64,000 nucleotides of DNA. It comes from Pseudodesulfovibrio thermohalotolerans (GTDB taxonomy: Bacteria > Desulfobacterota > Desulfovibrionia > Desulfovibrionales > Desulfovibrionaceae). The translations under genes were made by a program, and so were the position numbers. This document shows positions 16,683 through 25,517 of the stretch, piece after piece. The notes beneath the pieces are model-generated. The model saw nothing but the letters and a program-made list of their open reading frames with translations. It was not told the origin of the DNA and did no database searches. The first letter of the stretch is position 1. Every line of letters begins with the position of its first letter. The DNA lies in the NCBI RefSeq assembly GCF_021353295.2, contig NZ_CP120635.1:248001-312000 (forward strand). The letters are read 5' to 3'.

Positions 16683-17411
16683 CTAAGACCCGGAGGCCGC
16701 CCTCCGCCGCTTGCGGACCTTCAGGTTCAGGAATTCAACGAACAGTGAAAACGCCATGGCGAAGTAGATGTAGCCCCGGTCGATGTGCTTGTGCATCCCC
16801 TCGGCCATAAGGAAGATGCCCACCAGGAGCAGGAAGGAGAAGGCGAGCATTTGCACTGTGGGGTGGGCGGAGACGAAGTCCGAGACAGGCCCGGCGAAGA
16901 TGAGCATGACGCCCACGGCGATGACGATGGCCGCGATCATGACGGTCAGGTGCTGGGCCATGCCCACGGCGGTGATGACGGAATCGAGGGAGAAGACCAC
17001 GTCCAGGAGCACGATCTGGACGATGGCCCCTGCGTAGGAGTGCACGGCCTTGGCCACGCCTTTGCCCGGGGGCGGCCCTTCGAGCTTGTCGTGAATCTCG
17101 TGGGTGGCCTTGGCCAGCAGGAACAGGCCGCCCGTGAGCAGCACCAGATCGCGGCCCGAGACCACGTGGCCGAGGACGGAAAAGATCGGCGCGGTCAATC
17201 CCATGATGGCCGAGATGGCCAGCAGGAGCACGATACGGGTCAGCATGGCCAGCCCTATGCCGAGCCTTCTGGCCGTGTCCCGCGATGCCTCGGGCAGCTT
17301 GTTGGTGACCACCACAACAAAGACGATGTTGTCGATGCCGAGCACGATCTCCAGCCCGGAAAGGGTAATCAGCGCGATAAGGTTTTCCAGTGTCCAGAGT
17401 CCTTCGAACAT
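16683..17411 (-). CDS. TerC-family integral membrane protein
   Basis: 242 residues with about seven membrane helices. Signature segments are 'SGLEIVLGIDNIVFV', with the conserved acidic residues in the membrane, and 'DVVFSLDSVITAVGMAQ'. TerC/Alx-type proteins are linked to manganese export at the membrane and to tellurite resistance. No ter operon genes are nearby, so this is the stand-alone housekeeping type. A basic cytoplasmic tail (KVRKRRR) ends the protein. Confidence 0.85.
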   Translation of the reverse strand: MFEGLWTLENLIALITLSGLEIVLGIDNIVFVVVVTNKLPEASRDTARRLGIGLAMLTRIVLLLAISAIMGLTAPIFSVLGHVVSGRDLVLLTGGLFLLAKATHEIHDKLEGPPPGKGVAKAVHSYAGAIVQIVLLDVVFSLDSVITAVGMAQHLTVMIAAIVIAVGVMLIFAGPVSDFVSAHPTVQMLAFSFLLLVGIFLMAEGMHKHIDRGYIYFAMAFSLFVEFLNLKVRKRRRAASGS

Positions 17412-17469
17412 GACGCTCCCTCGGGTCGTGGGTTGTTATCCGCAACTATGAAGAAAGCCAATGGCGAAA

Positions 17470-18099
17470 TCAATGCGCTCGGGCCGGGACCGCCGCGTAA
17501 AGTCCGACCCAGCCGCCCATGAAGGTCCGCTCGCAACCGGCGGAAAGCCCCGCGTTCTTGAGGAGCGGGACCGCGCCGCCGCCGTCCATGTACCGGTGGA
17601 ACAGGTCGTGATGGGAACGCCCGGCCAGCCGTTCGACAATGCGGATGGCCGCGCCCGTGAGCAGGGACCGGCCAGGCGCGGGCGGCAGATAGTCGGCCAC
17701 GAGGATGAAGCCGCCCGGACGGACCGCGCGGCGCGCCTCGGCCAGGATGGCGCGGGCGGTGGGGAGGGGCTTCTCGTGCAGAGCGAAGCTTACGGTCGCG
17801 CAGGCGAATGCGTTGTCCGGCAGGGGCAGGGCCGAGGCGTCGGCCAGGATGTAGCGCGCGCCGGGCCGTTTCCTCCGCGCCACGGCCAGCATGTGCGGCG
17901 AGATGTCCACGCCGGTCACGGCCAGTCCCATCCGAAGGGCCTGCGCCGCCAGCAATCCCGTGCCGCAGCACAGGTCCAGGACCGGGCCGCCGCATGGGGC
18001 CAGCCGCTCGGCCATGGCCCGATGGATCGGGAGCAGGGCCGGGCCCACGATAGGGTCGTACAGGGCGGCGATGGAACCGTATTCATCCATGCCGCGCAC
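17470..18099 (-). CDS. Class I SAM-dependent methyltransferase
   Basis: About 209 residues from the GTG at 18099, which has AGGGGA upstream; ATGs at 18126 and 18090 are alternative starts in the same frame. The Rossmann methyltransferase motifs are clear: motif I 'VLDLCCGTGLLA', motif II acidic 'VTGVDISPHML', motif III 'ADASALPLPDNAF', and post-motif 'VRPGGFILVADY'. It resembles the UbiE/COQ5-like group. The substrate cannot be told from sequence. Probably monocistronic, with its 3' end near the start of the terC gene. Confidence 0.8.
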   Translation of the reverse strand: MRGMDEYGSIAALYDPIVGPALLPIHRAMAERLAPCGGPVLDLCCGTGLLAAQALRMGLAVTGVDISPHMLAVARRKRPGARYILADASALPLPDNAFACATVSFALHEKPLPTARAILAEARRAVRPGGFILVADYLPPAPGRSLLTGAAIRIVERLAGRSHHDLFHRYMDGGGAVPLLKNAGLSAGCERTFMGGWVGLYAAVPARAH

Positions 18100-18202
18100 G
18101 ATAGCATCCCCTGCGCGTCGCGTCATCAGTTCCGGCGACCCGCGCGGTCCGAACCGGCAGCGCCGTCATGAAGGAGGGGAGAGAATGTTCCCGAAAAAGC
18201 GG

Positions 18203-18234
18203 AAAACCCCCGGAATATTCTTCGCGGGGGTTTT
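18203..18234. terminator. Bidirectional terminator hairpin
   Basis: AAAACCCCCG / CGGGGGTTTT with a 12-nt loop. T-runs occur on both strands. It lies downstream of the DsrE-like gene. Confidence 0.8.
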
Positions 18235-18286
18235 GTCCGGGATCGCATGGCGGGACCGTAGCGGACCGCCTGGCAGCGCGGTGCCG

Positions 18287-18628
18287 TTACGGCTTGATGT
18301 ACTTGAAGCCCTTGTCTTGCAATTCCACGATTTCCACGATTCCGGCAGGGACCACAACGCACTCGGAACAGAGCTGTTCCGGATCGATCTTGAAGCTGTT
18401 CAGGGCGTTGTTGCAGACCTTGATTTCCGCGCCAAGCTCGTGGACCTCACGGATTTGCCCGGCGTATTCGCCGTCCTTGAGCAGGAGCTGCACGCCCGGG
18501 CCGTTGACGACCAGCGACACCGCAGGCTTGTCCCCGGTGAAATGCGCCATGTAGTTCTTGATGTTGTTGAAGGATATCTTCAACGCCTTCGGGTCATGGT
18601 CGAAATGAAAAACAACATCGTAACTCAT
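18287..18628 (-). CDS. DsrE/DsrF-like small protein (COG1416 type)
   Basis: 113 residues from the ATG at 18628, preceded by AAGGAG; longer upstream frame lacks a ribosome site. 'VVFHFDHDPKALKISFNNIKN' and 'VVNGPGVQLLL' followed by 'EIKVCNNAL' are typical of the DsrE/F-like family, in which a conserved cysteine can carry sulfur. Here C95 is in 'KVCNNAL' and there is a second cysteine at 'LCSECVV'. In a sulfate reducer such proteins may take part in sulfur relay, but the precise partner is not visible. Single gene with its own terminator. Confidence 0.75.
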   Translation of the reverse strand: MSYDVVFHFDHDPKALKISFNNIKNYMAHFTGDKPAVSLVVNGPGVQLLLKDGEYAGQIREVHELGAEIKVCNNALNSFKIDPEQLCSECVVVPAGIVEIVELQDKGFKYIKP

Positions 18629-18829
18629 ACGGACTCCTTGGCTATATTGGGTGGAGGAATTGGATTCTATACGGAAAAAAGATGATCGTCTCAATCCGCT
18701 CCGGGACCTGCCCCGGAGGAAAATGAGTCTGTACCCGCTTTGCCGGGTCTGTCCAGTGGTTAGGCCGCGGCGGGGGCGGATTTCTGGAGAAGAAGTCCTG
18801 TGAGGGCTTTCTCCCTTTTCAGGCGCGTG

Positions 18830-19273
18830 TCAGCTCCCATCTGTGAGCAAGGTTTCCGGCACCTTGGCGGGGCAGATTTGGCTGGCTGCCTCAAAGGCGG
18901 CTGCTTTTGTCTTTTTGCTTATGACAGCCTGCTTTCCCTGGAAGTTGTCCGAGGCCGGGGCGTCGCTTCGGATGGGTTTTCCATTAGCCGATATCTGCAC
19001 ATGCCTGATGATGAAACGGCATCCATCAACCATGAACGGCGTCTCCTCGGTAGATGCATAGACCTTGGCCATTCGTTCCTGCGCCTCTTTCGTAAGGTAG
19101 ACGATGACGGCATAGCTATACCCCTCTTTGGAGGGGCAGTGCCAAGCCTCCCCGCGCAAACGCCATATTTCGATTTTGGTTACGTCGGAGCAGGAGAGCG
19201 GCAGGATGGACTGAGCCCAGGCGTTGAGGGGCAGCAGCAAAATGATGCTTAAAAGGATGGCTGAACGTTTCAA
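18830..19273 (-). CDS. Hypothetical secreted protein
   Basis: 147 residues with a Sec signal peptide (MKRSAILLSIILLLPLNAWA, cleavage near AWA-QS). The mature part has three or four cysteines and the stretch 'YLTKEAQERMAKVYAS', which faintly recalls the head region of SecD-type periplasmic domains. No family is assigned with confidence. Monocistronic, close to the tRNA-Arg gene. Confidence 0.6.
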   Translation of the reverse strand: MKRSAILLSIILLLPLNAWAQSILPLSCSDVTKIEIWRLRGEAWHCPSKEGYSYAVIVYLTKEAQERMAKVYASTEETPFMVDGCRFIIRHVQISANGKPIRSDAPASDNFQGKQAVISKKTKAAAFEAASQICPAKVPETLLTDGS

Positions 19274-19415
19274 TTTAACCTCGGCAGGAGTTTTCCTGAC
19301 AAATCGAAAGGTCCTAAAAAGTATTTCTTGAAGCTTCTTCAGTCTGTTTGCACACAGATAATATATAGCAAAATCAAAGCGGTTACGACAGAATGCCGTA
19401 ACCGCTTAAAATGTT

Positions 19416-19492
19416 TGGTGCGCCAGGTAGGATTCGAACCCACGGCCGTCGGCTTAGAAGGCCGATGCTCTATCCACCTGAGCTACTGGCGC
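19416..19492 (-). tRNA. tRNA-Arg (TCT)
   Basis: On the minus strand the cloverleaf is complete. Acceptor GCGCCAG/CTGGCGC, D-stem GCTC/GAGC, anticodon stem TCGGC/GCCGA enclosing loop CTTCTAA (anticodon TCT), T-arm GTGGG-TTCGAAT-CCTAC, discriminator A and an encoded CCA. 77 nt including CCA. It reads AGA/AGG codons, which are rare in this GC-rich genome. Confidence 0.97.
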
Positions 19493-19608
19493 GCGTGGGA
19501 CATTCCATAATCAAGGGGGGCGGCTGAGGTCAAGGATATTCGTTGGGAGGTGCCCGCCTGTGATCCCGGCCCGGAGCCGTTTTTGGCGGCTACAGCCGGG
19601 GAGGCGGG

Positions 19609-20376
19609 TTAGCCGGCGGCGATCTCCTCCCAGAGAAGCTCCATGATCTGCGACTTGACCCGCGAGAATTCCGGGGTCAGCGAGGCCTTGTGGTCGCGGG
19701 GGCGCGGAATGTTCACAGGGACGCGCGCCTTGAGACGGCCCGGCCGCCTGGACATGATGTAGACGTTGTCGGCCAGCAGGATGGCTTCGTCGATGTCGTG
19801 GGTGATGAACAGGATGGTGCTGGACTCTTTGCGCCAGACGTCAAGGAGTAGCTCCTGAAGCAGCAGCCGGGTCTGGGCGTCCAGGGCTCCGAACGGTTCG
19901 TCCATGAGCAGCATGGCCGGTTTGTTGGCCAATACGCGGGCGATGGCCACGCGCTGCTTCATGCCGCCCGAGAGTTCCTTGGGCAGGGAGTTCTCGAACC
20001 CGGACAGGCCGACCATTTCGATATAGCGTCTGGCGGTCTGGGCGCGTTCGGCCGTGGGCACTCCCTTGAGGCGCAGGCCGAACTCCACGTTCTTTTGCAC
20101 GGTCAGCCAGGGGAAAAGCGTGTAGGACTGGAAGACCATGCCCCGATCCGCGCCCGGCTCGGTGATGGGGCTGCCTTCGAGTGCGGCTTCGCCCGACGAG
20201 GCGTGTTCCAGTCCGGCCACGATGTTCAGCAGCGTGGACTTGCCGCAGCCGCTCGGTCCGACGATGACCGCCAGCTCGCCCCGGTCCACGGTCAGGTTGA
20301 TGTCTTCAAGCGCGGTCACGACCCCCTTGTTGGAGTCGAAGACCTTGCCCAGGTTGGTTATGGAGAGCATGGTCAT
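19609..20376 (-). CDS. NitT/TauT-type ABC transporter ATP-binding protein
   Basis: 255 residues. Walker A '[11 protein letters not shown]', Q-loop 'MVFQSYTLFPW', signature 'ELSGGMKQRVAIARVLA', Walker B 'MLLMDEPFGALD', H-loop 'FITHDIDEA'. This is the SsuB/TauB/NrtD subgroup that energises uptake of sulfonates, taurine, nitrate or similar anions. Its ATG overlaps the permease stop (ATGA), third in the operon SBP-permease-ATPase. Confidence 0.9.
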   Translation of the reverse strand: MTMLSITNLGKVFDSNKGVVTALEDINLTVDRGELAVIVGPSGCGKSTLLNIVAGLEHASSGEAALEGSPITEPGADRGMVFQSYTLFPWLTVQKNVEFGLRLKGVPTAERAQTARRYIEMVGLSGFENSLPKELSGGMKQRVAIARVLANKPAMLLMDEPFGALDAQTRLLLQELLLDVWRKESSTILFITHDIDEAILLADNVYIMSRRPGRLKARVPVNIPRPRDHKASLTPEFSRVKSQIMELLWEEIAAG

Positions 20377-21143
20377 TGCTTGTCGCTCCAGGGGGTTATG
20401 ATGCGGCCGAGCAGTTTGAACAGGTAGTCGGTCAGCAGGCCGAGCACGCCGATGATGATGAGTCCGGCGAATATCCGGTCAATGGCCAGGAAGCGTTGGG
20501 CGCGCAGGATCATGTAGCCCAGGCCCGAGTTGGCGGCTACCAGTTCGGCCACCACCAGATAGGTCCAGGCCCAGCCAACGGTGATGCGCAGGTCGTCCAT
20601 GATGCCCGGCAGCGCGCCGGGGAACAGGACCAGCCGGTACGTCTGCATCCGGTTCGCGCCGAGGGTGGCCGCTGCCCGGCTCAGGTCGGCGGGCACGGAG
20701 GCTACGCTGTCCGCGACCATCAGGACCAGTTGGAAAAAGGTGCCCAAAAAGATGATGGCGAATTTTTGGGCGTCGCCGATGCCGAAATAGAGCAGGGTGA
20801 GCGGCACCAGGGCGACCACCGGCAGGTATCGGGCGAATTCCATGACCGGGGCGATCATGTGCGAGGCCCGGCGCGACGTGCCGATAAACAGCCCCAGGGG
20901 AACTGCGGTCACGGCCGCCAGGGACCAGCCGACCATGACCCGATACACGCTGTCCCAGGTGTAGGAGAAGAGAATCCCTTCGTCGAACATTTCCCCAAAG
21001 GAAAGGAAGACCTTGTGGGGCGGCGGAAGAAACAGCGGCTTGACCGAACCCGTGTAGGCCAGGCCGGCCCAGATGCAGAAGACGGCGGACAGGGACGCGG
21101 CCGCCAGCCACGCCCCTTTTCGCACCGGATTTTTTTGTCTCAT
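20373..21143 (-). CDS. NitT/TauT-type ABC transporter permease
   Basis: 256 residues with six predicted membrane helices and the EAA loop region 'AAATLGANRMQTYRLVLFPGALPGIMDDLRI' (shortened quotation: EAA-type 'TLGANRMQTYRLVLFPGAL'). BPD_transp_1 family, SsuC/TauC-like. Lies one base after the binding-protein stop and overlaps the ATPase gene, so the three form one transcriptional unit. Confidence 0.9.
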   Translation of the reverse strand: MRQKNPVRKGAWLAAASLSAVFCIWAGLAYTGSVKPLFLPPPHKVFLSFGEMFDEGILFSYTWDSVYRVMVGWSLAAVTAVPLGLFIGTSRRASHMIAPVMEFARYLPVVALVPLTLLYFGIGDAQKFAIIFLGTFFQLVLMVADSVASVPADLSRAAATLGANRMQTYRLVLFPGALPGIMDDLRITVGWAWTYLVVAELVAANSGLGYMILRAQRFLAIDRIFAGLIIIGVLGLLTDYLFKLLGRIITPWSDKQ

Positions 21144-21144
21144 G

Positions 21145-22101
21145 TTAATCGGCGTTGACGTAGTCGGCGCTGATGAGCTTGTCCACGCTCACGTCCTTGG
21201 TGATGATTCCCTTGGACTTCCAGAAGGAGATGGCGCGTTCGGCGACTTCGTAGATGCTGTTGGCCTTGGTCTTGTCGAAGAAGGCCTTGTTGTCGTCCTT
21301 GCCGATGAAGGTCACGCCCGCGGCCATGTCGGCCATTTCCTGGATTTTGAGGCCCATGGCCTTGGCCATGATTTCGTTGCCCTTTTCCGGGTTCTGGGCG
21401 TACCAGGCGATGGCTTCGTTCCAGCACTTGGTCATCTTGGCCGGGACCTCGGGGTGCTCGGCGACGTAGTCGGCGTTGAGCACGAAGACGTCCACGATGG
21501 TCTTGGGCATGTCCTTGGAGGAGACGAGCACGTGGCCGCCTTCGCGCTGGCCAGCGTTGGCCAGCCAGGGCTCCCAGGTCACGGCGGCGTCGATGCGTCC
21601 CGCCACGAAAGCCGCGCCAGCGTCAGAAGCGCCCATTTCCATGATGGTGATGTCCTTTTCGTCCACGCCGTACTTGGCGAGGATGGACAGGAAGAAGAAA
21701 TAGGAAGTGGAGGACTTGTCCATGCCCACGGTCTTGCCCTTGAGGTCGGCCACGGTCTTGATCTCGCCGGAGGCGATCACGCCGTCTCCGCCCGAGGACT
21801 CGTCCATGCCGAAGACCACTATTTCGGGAGTGCCCTTGGCGTAGTGGATGACCTCGCGGTCGAGCACGTTGCCCAAACCGTCGATGTTGCCGGAGGCGAG
21901 CGCCGCGGCGTACTGGGCCTCATCTTCGATGATGACCATGTCCACATCCAGGCCTTCCCTGTCGAAGCACCCGAGCTCCTTGGCTATGTAGAGCGGGCCG
22001 TAGCCGACCCAGGTGGCGTGGGCCACTTTGACGGGTGTGCCGGCAAAGGCGGTGGAAGCACAGAGAACGAGTGCGCAGGCCAACAGGACAATGCGTTTCA
22101 T
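21145..22101 (-). CDS. NitT/TauT-type ABC substrate-binding protein
   Basis: 318 residues with a Sec signal peptide (cleavage near AFA-GT) and no lipobox. The mature protein has the NMT1/TauA-like layout: 'WVGYGPLYIAKELGCF', 'ALASGNIDGLGNV', 'DLKGKTVGMDKSSTSYF', 'AAVTWEPWLANA'. It delivers a small solute to the co-encoded permease. The family covers taurine, aliphatic sulfonates, nitrate, thiamine precursors and others. Given the sulfonate lyase in the window a sulfonate is tempting, but the sequence alone does not show it. Confidence 0.85.
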   Translation of the reverse strand: MKRIVLLACALVLCASTAFAGTPVKVAHATWVGYGPLYIAKELGCFDREGLDVDMVIIEDEAQYAAALASGNIDGLGNVLDREVIHYAKGTPEIVVFGMDESSGGDGVIASGEIKTVADLKGKTVGMDKSSTSYFFFLSILAKYGVDEKDITIMEMGASDAGAAFVAGRIDAAVTWEPWLANAGQREGGHVLVSSKDMPKTIVDVFVLNADYVAEHPEVPAKMTKCWNEAIAWYAQNPEKGNEIMAKAMGLKIQEMADMAAGVTFIGKDDNKAFFDKTKANSIYEVAERAISFWKSKGIITKDVSVDKLISADYVNAD

Positions 22102-22206
22102 AGTATCCCCCTCCAGGGCGTTCGGGTCGAGAAATTCTCACGACAGGGCGTCGCCGGAAATCCTCTATGCACGTATCGGCCCGGATTTCCGGCAAGCCGC
22201 ATTTTG

Positions 22207-22237
22207 TCACGTGATAGTTCACTTCCGTTTCACGTGC
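22207..22237. promoter_or_regulatory. Inverted repeat upstream of ABC operon, possible operator
   Basis: CACGTGA (22208-22214) and TCACGTG (22230-22236) are perfect 7-bp arms separated by 15 bp, about 105 bp upstream of the binding-protein start. No regulator gene is adjacent. The spacing suits a dimeric DNA-binding protein. Confidence 0.35.
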
Positions 22238-22351
22238 AACAATTTCGATCATTAGCCGTCGATATGGGCTATGTGAAAAGCGCGAAAATCACGAATTTCG
22301 CATTTTCGACGGAATTGTCATGGCCGCGACGGCCTGAACGGTGTTGGGGGG

Positions 22352-22777
22352 CTAGCGGATCTCCCAGTCCCGCACGTCTCCGGCTTCGAGGACGAAGAGG
22401 GGGTGGGGTGCCGGGCTCTGGTCGCGCAGTTCCTCGAAGCGGTCCGGGGCGCGCCGCTGGAGCTTTTCGAGCAGGTGCCGCCATTCGTAGTCGAGCTGTC
22501 CGGTGGTTTCCGCAATGGGGATCGCGCGGGCGCGTTCATCTATTTTGGAGGCGTCAAAGTTGTAGCCCCGTTCGCGAGCCTCGCCGAGGATGCCCGCGAG
22601 ATAGGCGTCGATGGCGGCCAACGGGTCGGGGTGGGCGCGGAAACGGATGAGCTGAGGGTGTCTCGTGTACCCCTTGGTCCCGCCGCGAAGGACCTTGCGG
22701 GCGAGGAGTCCCTCGCGCCAGACGGCGGTCAGCCCCTTGGTGTCGAGGAAGCGGGGATGGAGGGTCCACAGCCGCAA
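22352..22777 (-). CDS. Pyrimidine dimer DNA glycosylase-family protein
   Basis: 141 residues. The start 'MRLWTLHPRFLDTKGLTAVWREGLLA' (shortened: 'LWTLHPRFLDTKGL', 'VWREGLLARKVL') followed by 'KGYTRHPQLIRFR' is the hallmark of the Pyr_excise family related to T4 endonuclease V. Those enzymes remove UV-induced pyrimidine dimers. Bacterial members are little studied and may act on other lesions. It follows the gene at 22785-23333 by 7 bp and is probably co-transcribed. Confidence 0.7.
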   Translation of the reverse strand: MRLWTLHPRFLDTKGLTAVWREGLLARKVLRGGTKGYTRHPQLIRFRAHPDPLAAIDAYLAGILGEARERGYNFDASKIDERARAIPIAETTGQLDYEWRHLLEKLQRRAPDRFEELRDQSPAPHPLFVLEAGDVRDWEIR

Positions 22778-22784
22778 GGAGGCG

Positions 22785-23333
22785 CTACCTCGTCTCGGCC
22801 AGGTAGCCCAGCTCGCGGGAAAAGTCGTTGGTGTCGACCGAACGGTCGTGGAGCAGGTGGCCCAGGCGCATCATGTCCCCGGCCGGGAAATCCTTCTGCC
22901 ACCGGGCATAATAGCCGGTGAAGCCGTACATCCAGAGCATTTCCGAGGCCTGGGTGAAGACCTGCGCGGCAAGCTCGTTCCAGGTGGTCGAAGTCTCGAT
23001 CTTCCAGACCGGGTATTCCTCGCCGCCCACTTCGCGCTTGCCTTTGAAATCAACCGCGATGTCGAGCACGCCGTTTGGCCTGGGGGTGATGATCCAGTAG
23101 TAGAGCCATCCCTCGCCGCCCCATTCGAATTCGGTGTGTCGATAGTCCACTTCCATATCGGTGGGCGCATCCAGGCCGTGGACGTCACACAGGCAGCGGA
23201 AGAGGTCCTTGATGGGCTCGGAGAAATTGGAGTTGACGCTCAGGTCGAAATGGGAATCGCCCGAAACCAGGCGGGCTTCCAGCCATCCGGCCCGCGCTTC
23301 GGTCAGGAAGATTTGAAATTGATCGTCAGACAT
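22785..23333 (-). CDS. Hypothetical protein, tryptophan/tyrosine-rich
   Basis: 182 residues from the ATG at 23333, which has GGAGGGCGG directly upstream; a further ATG four codons earlier lacks this. It has no signal peptide or membrane helix and is rich in acidic and aromatic residues ('EWGGEGWLYYWIITPRP', 'WMYGFTGYYARWQKDF'). No family recognised. Paired with the pyrimidine-dimer glycosylase-like gene. Confidence 0.65.
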   Translation of the reverse strand: MSDDQFQIFLTEARAGWLEARLVSGDSHFDLSVNSNFSEPIKDLFRCLCDVHGLDAPTDMEVDYRHTEFEWGGEGWLYYWIITPRPNGVLDIAVDFKGKREVGGEEYPVWKIETSTTWNELAAQVFTQASEMLWMYGFTGYYARWQKDFPAGDMMRLGHLLHDRSVDTNDFSRELGYLAETR

Positions 23334-23345
23334 TCCGCCCTCCAT

Positions 23346-23688
23346 ATCTCGTTACGACGGCATATTACATGACTCGCCCCGGTTAGGCAAAGGGTGCGTG
23401 TCCGGAAGGTTGTCGTGTGCCGGAACCTTGTCAAAAAAAGGTTTACAGGGTGCGCTATTTCCGATACGTACATGGCTCTTCTTATAATGGGAGAATGACT
23501 GTTTTATAACTTGTTTGAATTGCAGGTTTTCCTATTAAAGAACGTAAGGATGTCGGGATCGGCCGCAAGTGCCGACCGTGCGAACGGGGCTCGCCTGCCT
23601 CGGAAACGATGACCCGCCAGCACGGAACCCTCATCTTGAAAATATACGTTAATACTACTTTGTCCGAGGTCCGTTGTGGAGGTAACCC
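23346..23688 (+). promoter_or_regulatory. Leader and promoter region of rpsA
   Basis: 343 bp without a gene. TATAAT at 23483-23488 is a good -10 element, though its -35 match is poor. If used, the leader is about 190 nt and includes a small GC-rich hairpin near 23558-23575. A weak AACCTT/AAGGTT hairpin with a T/A-rich loop near 23423 may mark the end of upstream transcription. GGAGGTAA precedes the rpsA ATG. Long leaders are common for S1, which autoregulates in other bacteria. Confidence 0.4.
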
Positions 23689-25506
23689 ATGGAAAAAACT
23701 AATGAATCTGTTGAAATGCCCGAAATGGAGATGAATTTCGCCGATGCTCTTGACGAGTATCTGAATTCCGATTTCGGTGATCTGGACGAAGGGACTATTG
23801 TTTCCGGTGAAGTCGTCAAGGTCGACAAGGACTACGTGCTCGTCGACGTGAACTTCAAGTCCGAAGGACAAATCCCCGTTTCCGAATTCACCGAGGCTGA
23901 CGGCACCGTGACCGTGTCCGTCGGCGAGAAGGTCGACGTTTTCGTCGCCCGCAAGAACGAAGCCGAAGGCACCATCTACTTGTCCCGCGACAAGGCCAAG
24001 CGGATGCAGCTTTTTGATAAACTGGAAGAACTCCAGGAGAAGGACGGCGAAGTCGTCGGCCGGATCATTCGCCGCATCAAGGGCGGCTACACCGTCGACC
24101 TGGGTGGCGTCGAGGCGTTCCTGCCCGGTTCCCACGTCGACCTGCGTCCCGTCCCCGACATGGACGCCCTGGTCAACCAGGAGTTCGATTTCAAGATCCT
24201 CAAGATCAACCGCCGCCGTTCCAACGTCATCGTGTCCCGCCGCGTGCTTCTCGAAGAGATGCGCAGCGAACAGCGCGAGAAGCTGCTGGAAACCCTCGAA
24301 GAGGGTCAGGTTGTGCAGGGCAAGGTCAAGAACATCACCGAGTACGGCGTGTTCATCGACCTGGGCGGTCTCGACGGCCTGCTGCACATCACCGACATGT
24401 CCTGGAAGCGCATCAAGCATCCCAAGGAAATGGTCGGCCTGGGCGACGATCTCGAACTGAAGATCCTGAACTTCGACCGCGAAGGCCAGAAGGTTTCCCT
24501 CGGCCTCAAGCAGCTCGTTCCCGATCCGTGGGAGAACATCGCCGAGAAGTACCCCGAGGGTTCCCGCTTCACCGGCGTCATCACCAACCTGGCCGACTAC
24601 GGCGCATTCGTCGAGCTGGAGAACGGCGTCGAGGGCCTGGTCCACATCTCCGAGATGTCCTGGACCCGCAAGCTCCGTCACCCGTCCCAGATGGTCAAGG
24701 TCGGCGAGGAAGTCGACGTTGTCGTCCTCGGCGTGGACCCGGACAAGAAGCGCATCTCCCTCGGCATGAAGCAGATCTCCCCGAACCCGTGGGATGTCGT
24801 GGCCGAGAAGTACCCCGAGGGCACCGTCCTTGAGGGCGCCATCAAGAACATCACCGAGTTCGGTGTGTTCATCGGCATCGAGGAAGGCATCGACGGCCTG
24901 ATCCACGTGTCCGACATCTCCTGGACCAAGAAGATCCGCCACCCCTCCGAGGTCTACAAGGTCGGTGATTCCGTCCAGGCCAAGGTCCTCACCGTGGACA
25001 AGGAGAACGAGAAGTTCACCCTGGGCGTGAAGCAGCTCACCGAAGACCCGTGGACCCATGTCCCGGCCAAGTACCCCGTGGGCCAGAAGGTCTCCGGCGT
25101 TGTCACCAACATCACCGACTTCGGTCTCTTCGTCGAGGTCGAGGAAGGTATCGAAGGCCTGGTTCACGTTTCCGAGATCAGCCGCAAGAAGATCAAGTCC
25201 CCCTCCGAGATGTTCAAGGAAGGCGACACCATCGAAGCCAAGGTCATCCACGTGTCCGCCGACGAGCGTCGTCTGGGCCTGTCCATCAAGCAGACCAAGG
25301 AAGAGCCTGTCCGCTCCGGCGGCGGCAAGTCCAAGTCCTTTGGCGGCGACAGCGTGAGCGCTGGCTCCACCCTGGGCGACCTGCTCCGCGAAAAGCTTGA
25401 GGAAGCCGCCGGCGATGCCCTGGCCGCTGCCGAAAAGGAAGAAGCCGCTGCAGCCGAAGAGGTTGTCGAAGCCGAGGCTCCGGCCGAGGAAGAAGAAACC
25501 AAGTAG
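23689..25506 (+). CDS. rpsA: 30S ribosomal protein S1
   Basis: 605 residues with six S1 RNA-binding repeats (roughly 35-103, 119-185, 203-271, 288-358, 375-445, 462-531), recognisable from recurring 'GVFIDLGGLDGLLHITDMSW'-type cores. After the repeats comes a Gly/Ser-rich linker and a strongly acidic Ala/Glu tail ending EEEETK. S1 binds mRNA leaders on the small ribosomal subunit. It is slightly longer than the E. coli protein because of the tail. sppA follows after 11 bp. Confidence 0.97.
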   Translation: MEKTNESVEMPEMEMNFADALDEYLNSDFGDLDEGTIVSGEVVKVDKDYVLVDVNFKSEGQIPVSEFTEADGTVTVSVGEKVDVFVARKNEAEGTIYLSRDKAKRMQLFDKLEELQEKDGEVVGRIIRRIKGGYTVDLGGVEAFLPGSHVDLRPVPDMDALVNQEFDFKILKINRRRSNVIVSRRVLLEEMRSEQREKLLETLEEGQVVQGKVKNITEYGVFIDLGGLDGLLHITDMSWKRIKHPKEMVGLGDDLELKILNFDREGQKVSLGLKQLVPDPWENIAEKYPEGSRFTGVITNLADYGAFVELENGVEGLVHISEMSWTRKLRHPSQMVKVGEEVDVVVLGVDPDKKRISLGMKQISPNPWDVVAEKYPEGTVLEGAIKNITEFGVFIGIEEGIDGLIHVSDISWTKKIRHPSEVYKVGDSVQAKVLTVDKENEKFTLGVKQLTEDPWTHVPAKYPVGQKVSGVVTNITDFGLFVEVEEGIEGLVHVSEISRKKIKSPSEMFKEGDTIEAKVIHVSADERRLGLSIKQTKEEPVRSGGGKSKSFGGDSVSAGSTLGDLLREKLEEAAGDALAAAEKEEAAAAEEVVEAEAPAEEEETK

Positions 25507-25517
25507 GTTGAAGTGTC

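Noticed and set aside
19416..19492. Genomic-island attachment site at tRNA-Arg
   Set aside because: No second copy of the tRNA 3' end and no integrase nearby.
23482..25251. 589-codon open frame opposite rpsA
   Set aside because: Mirror of the repeated S1 domains on the other strand; composition and lack of start signals argue against a gene.
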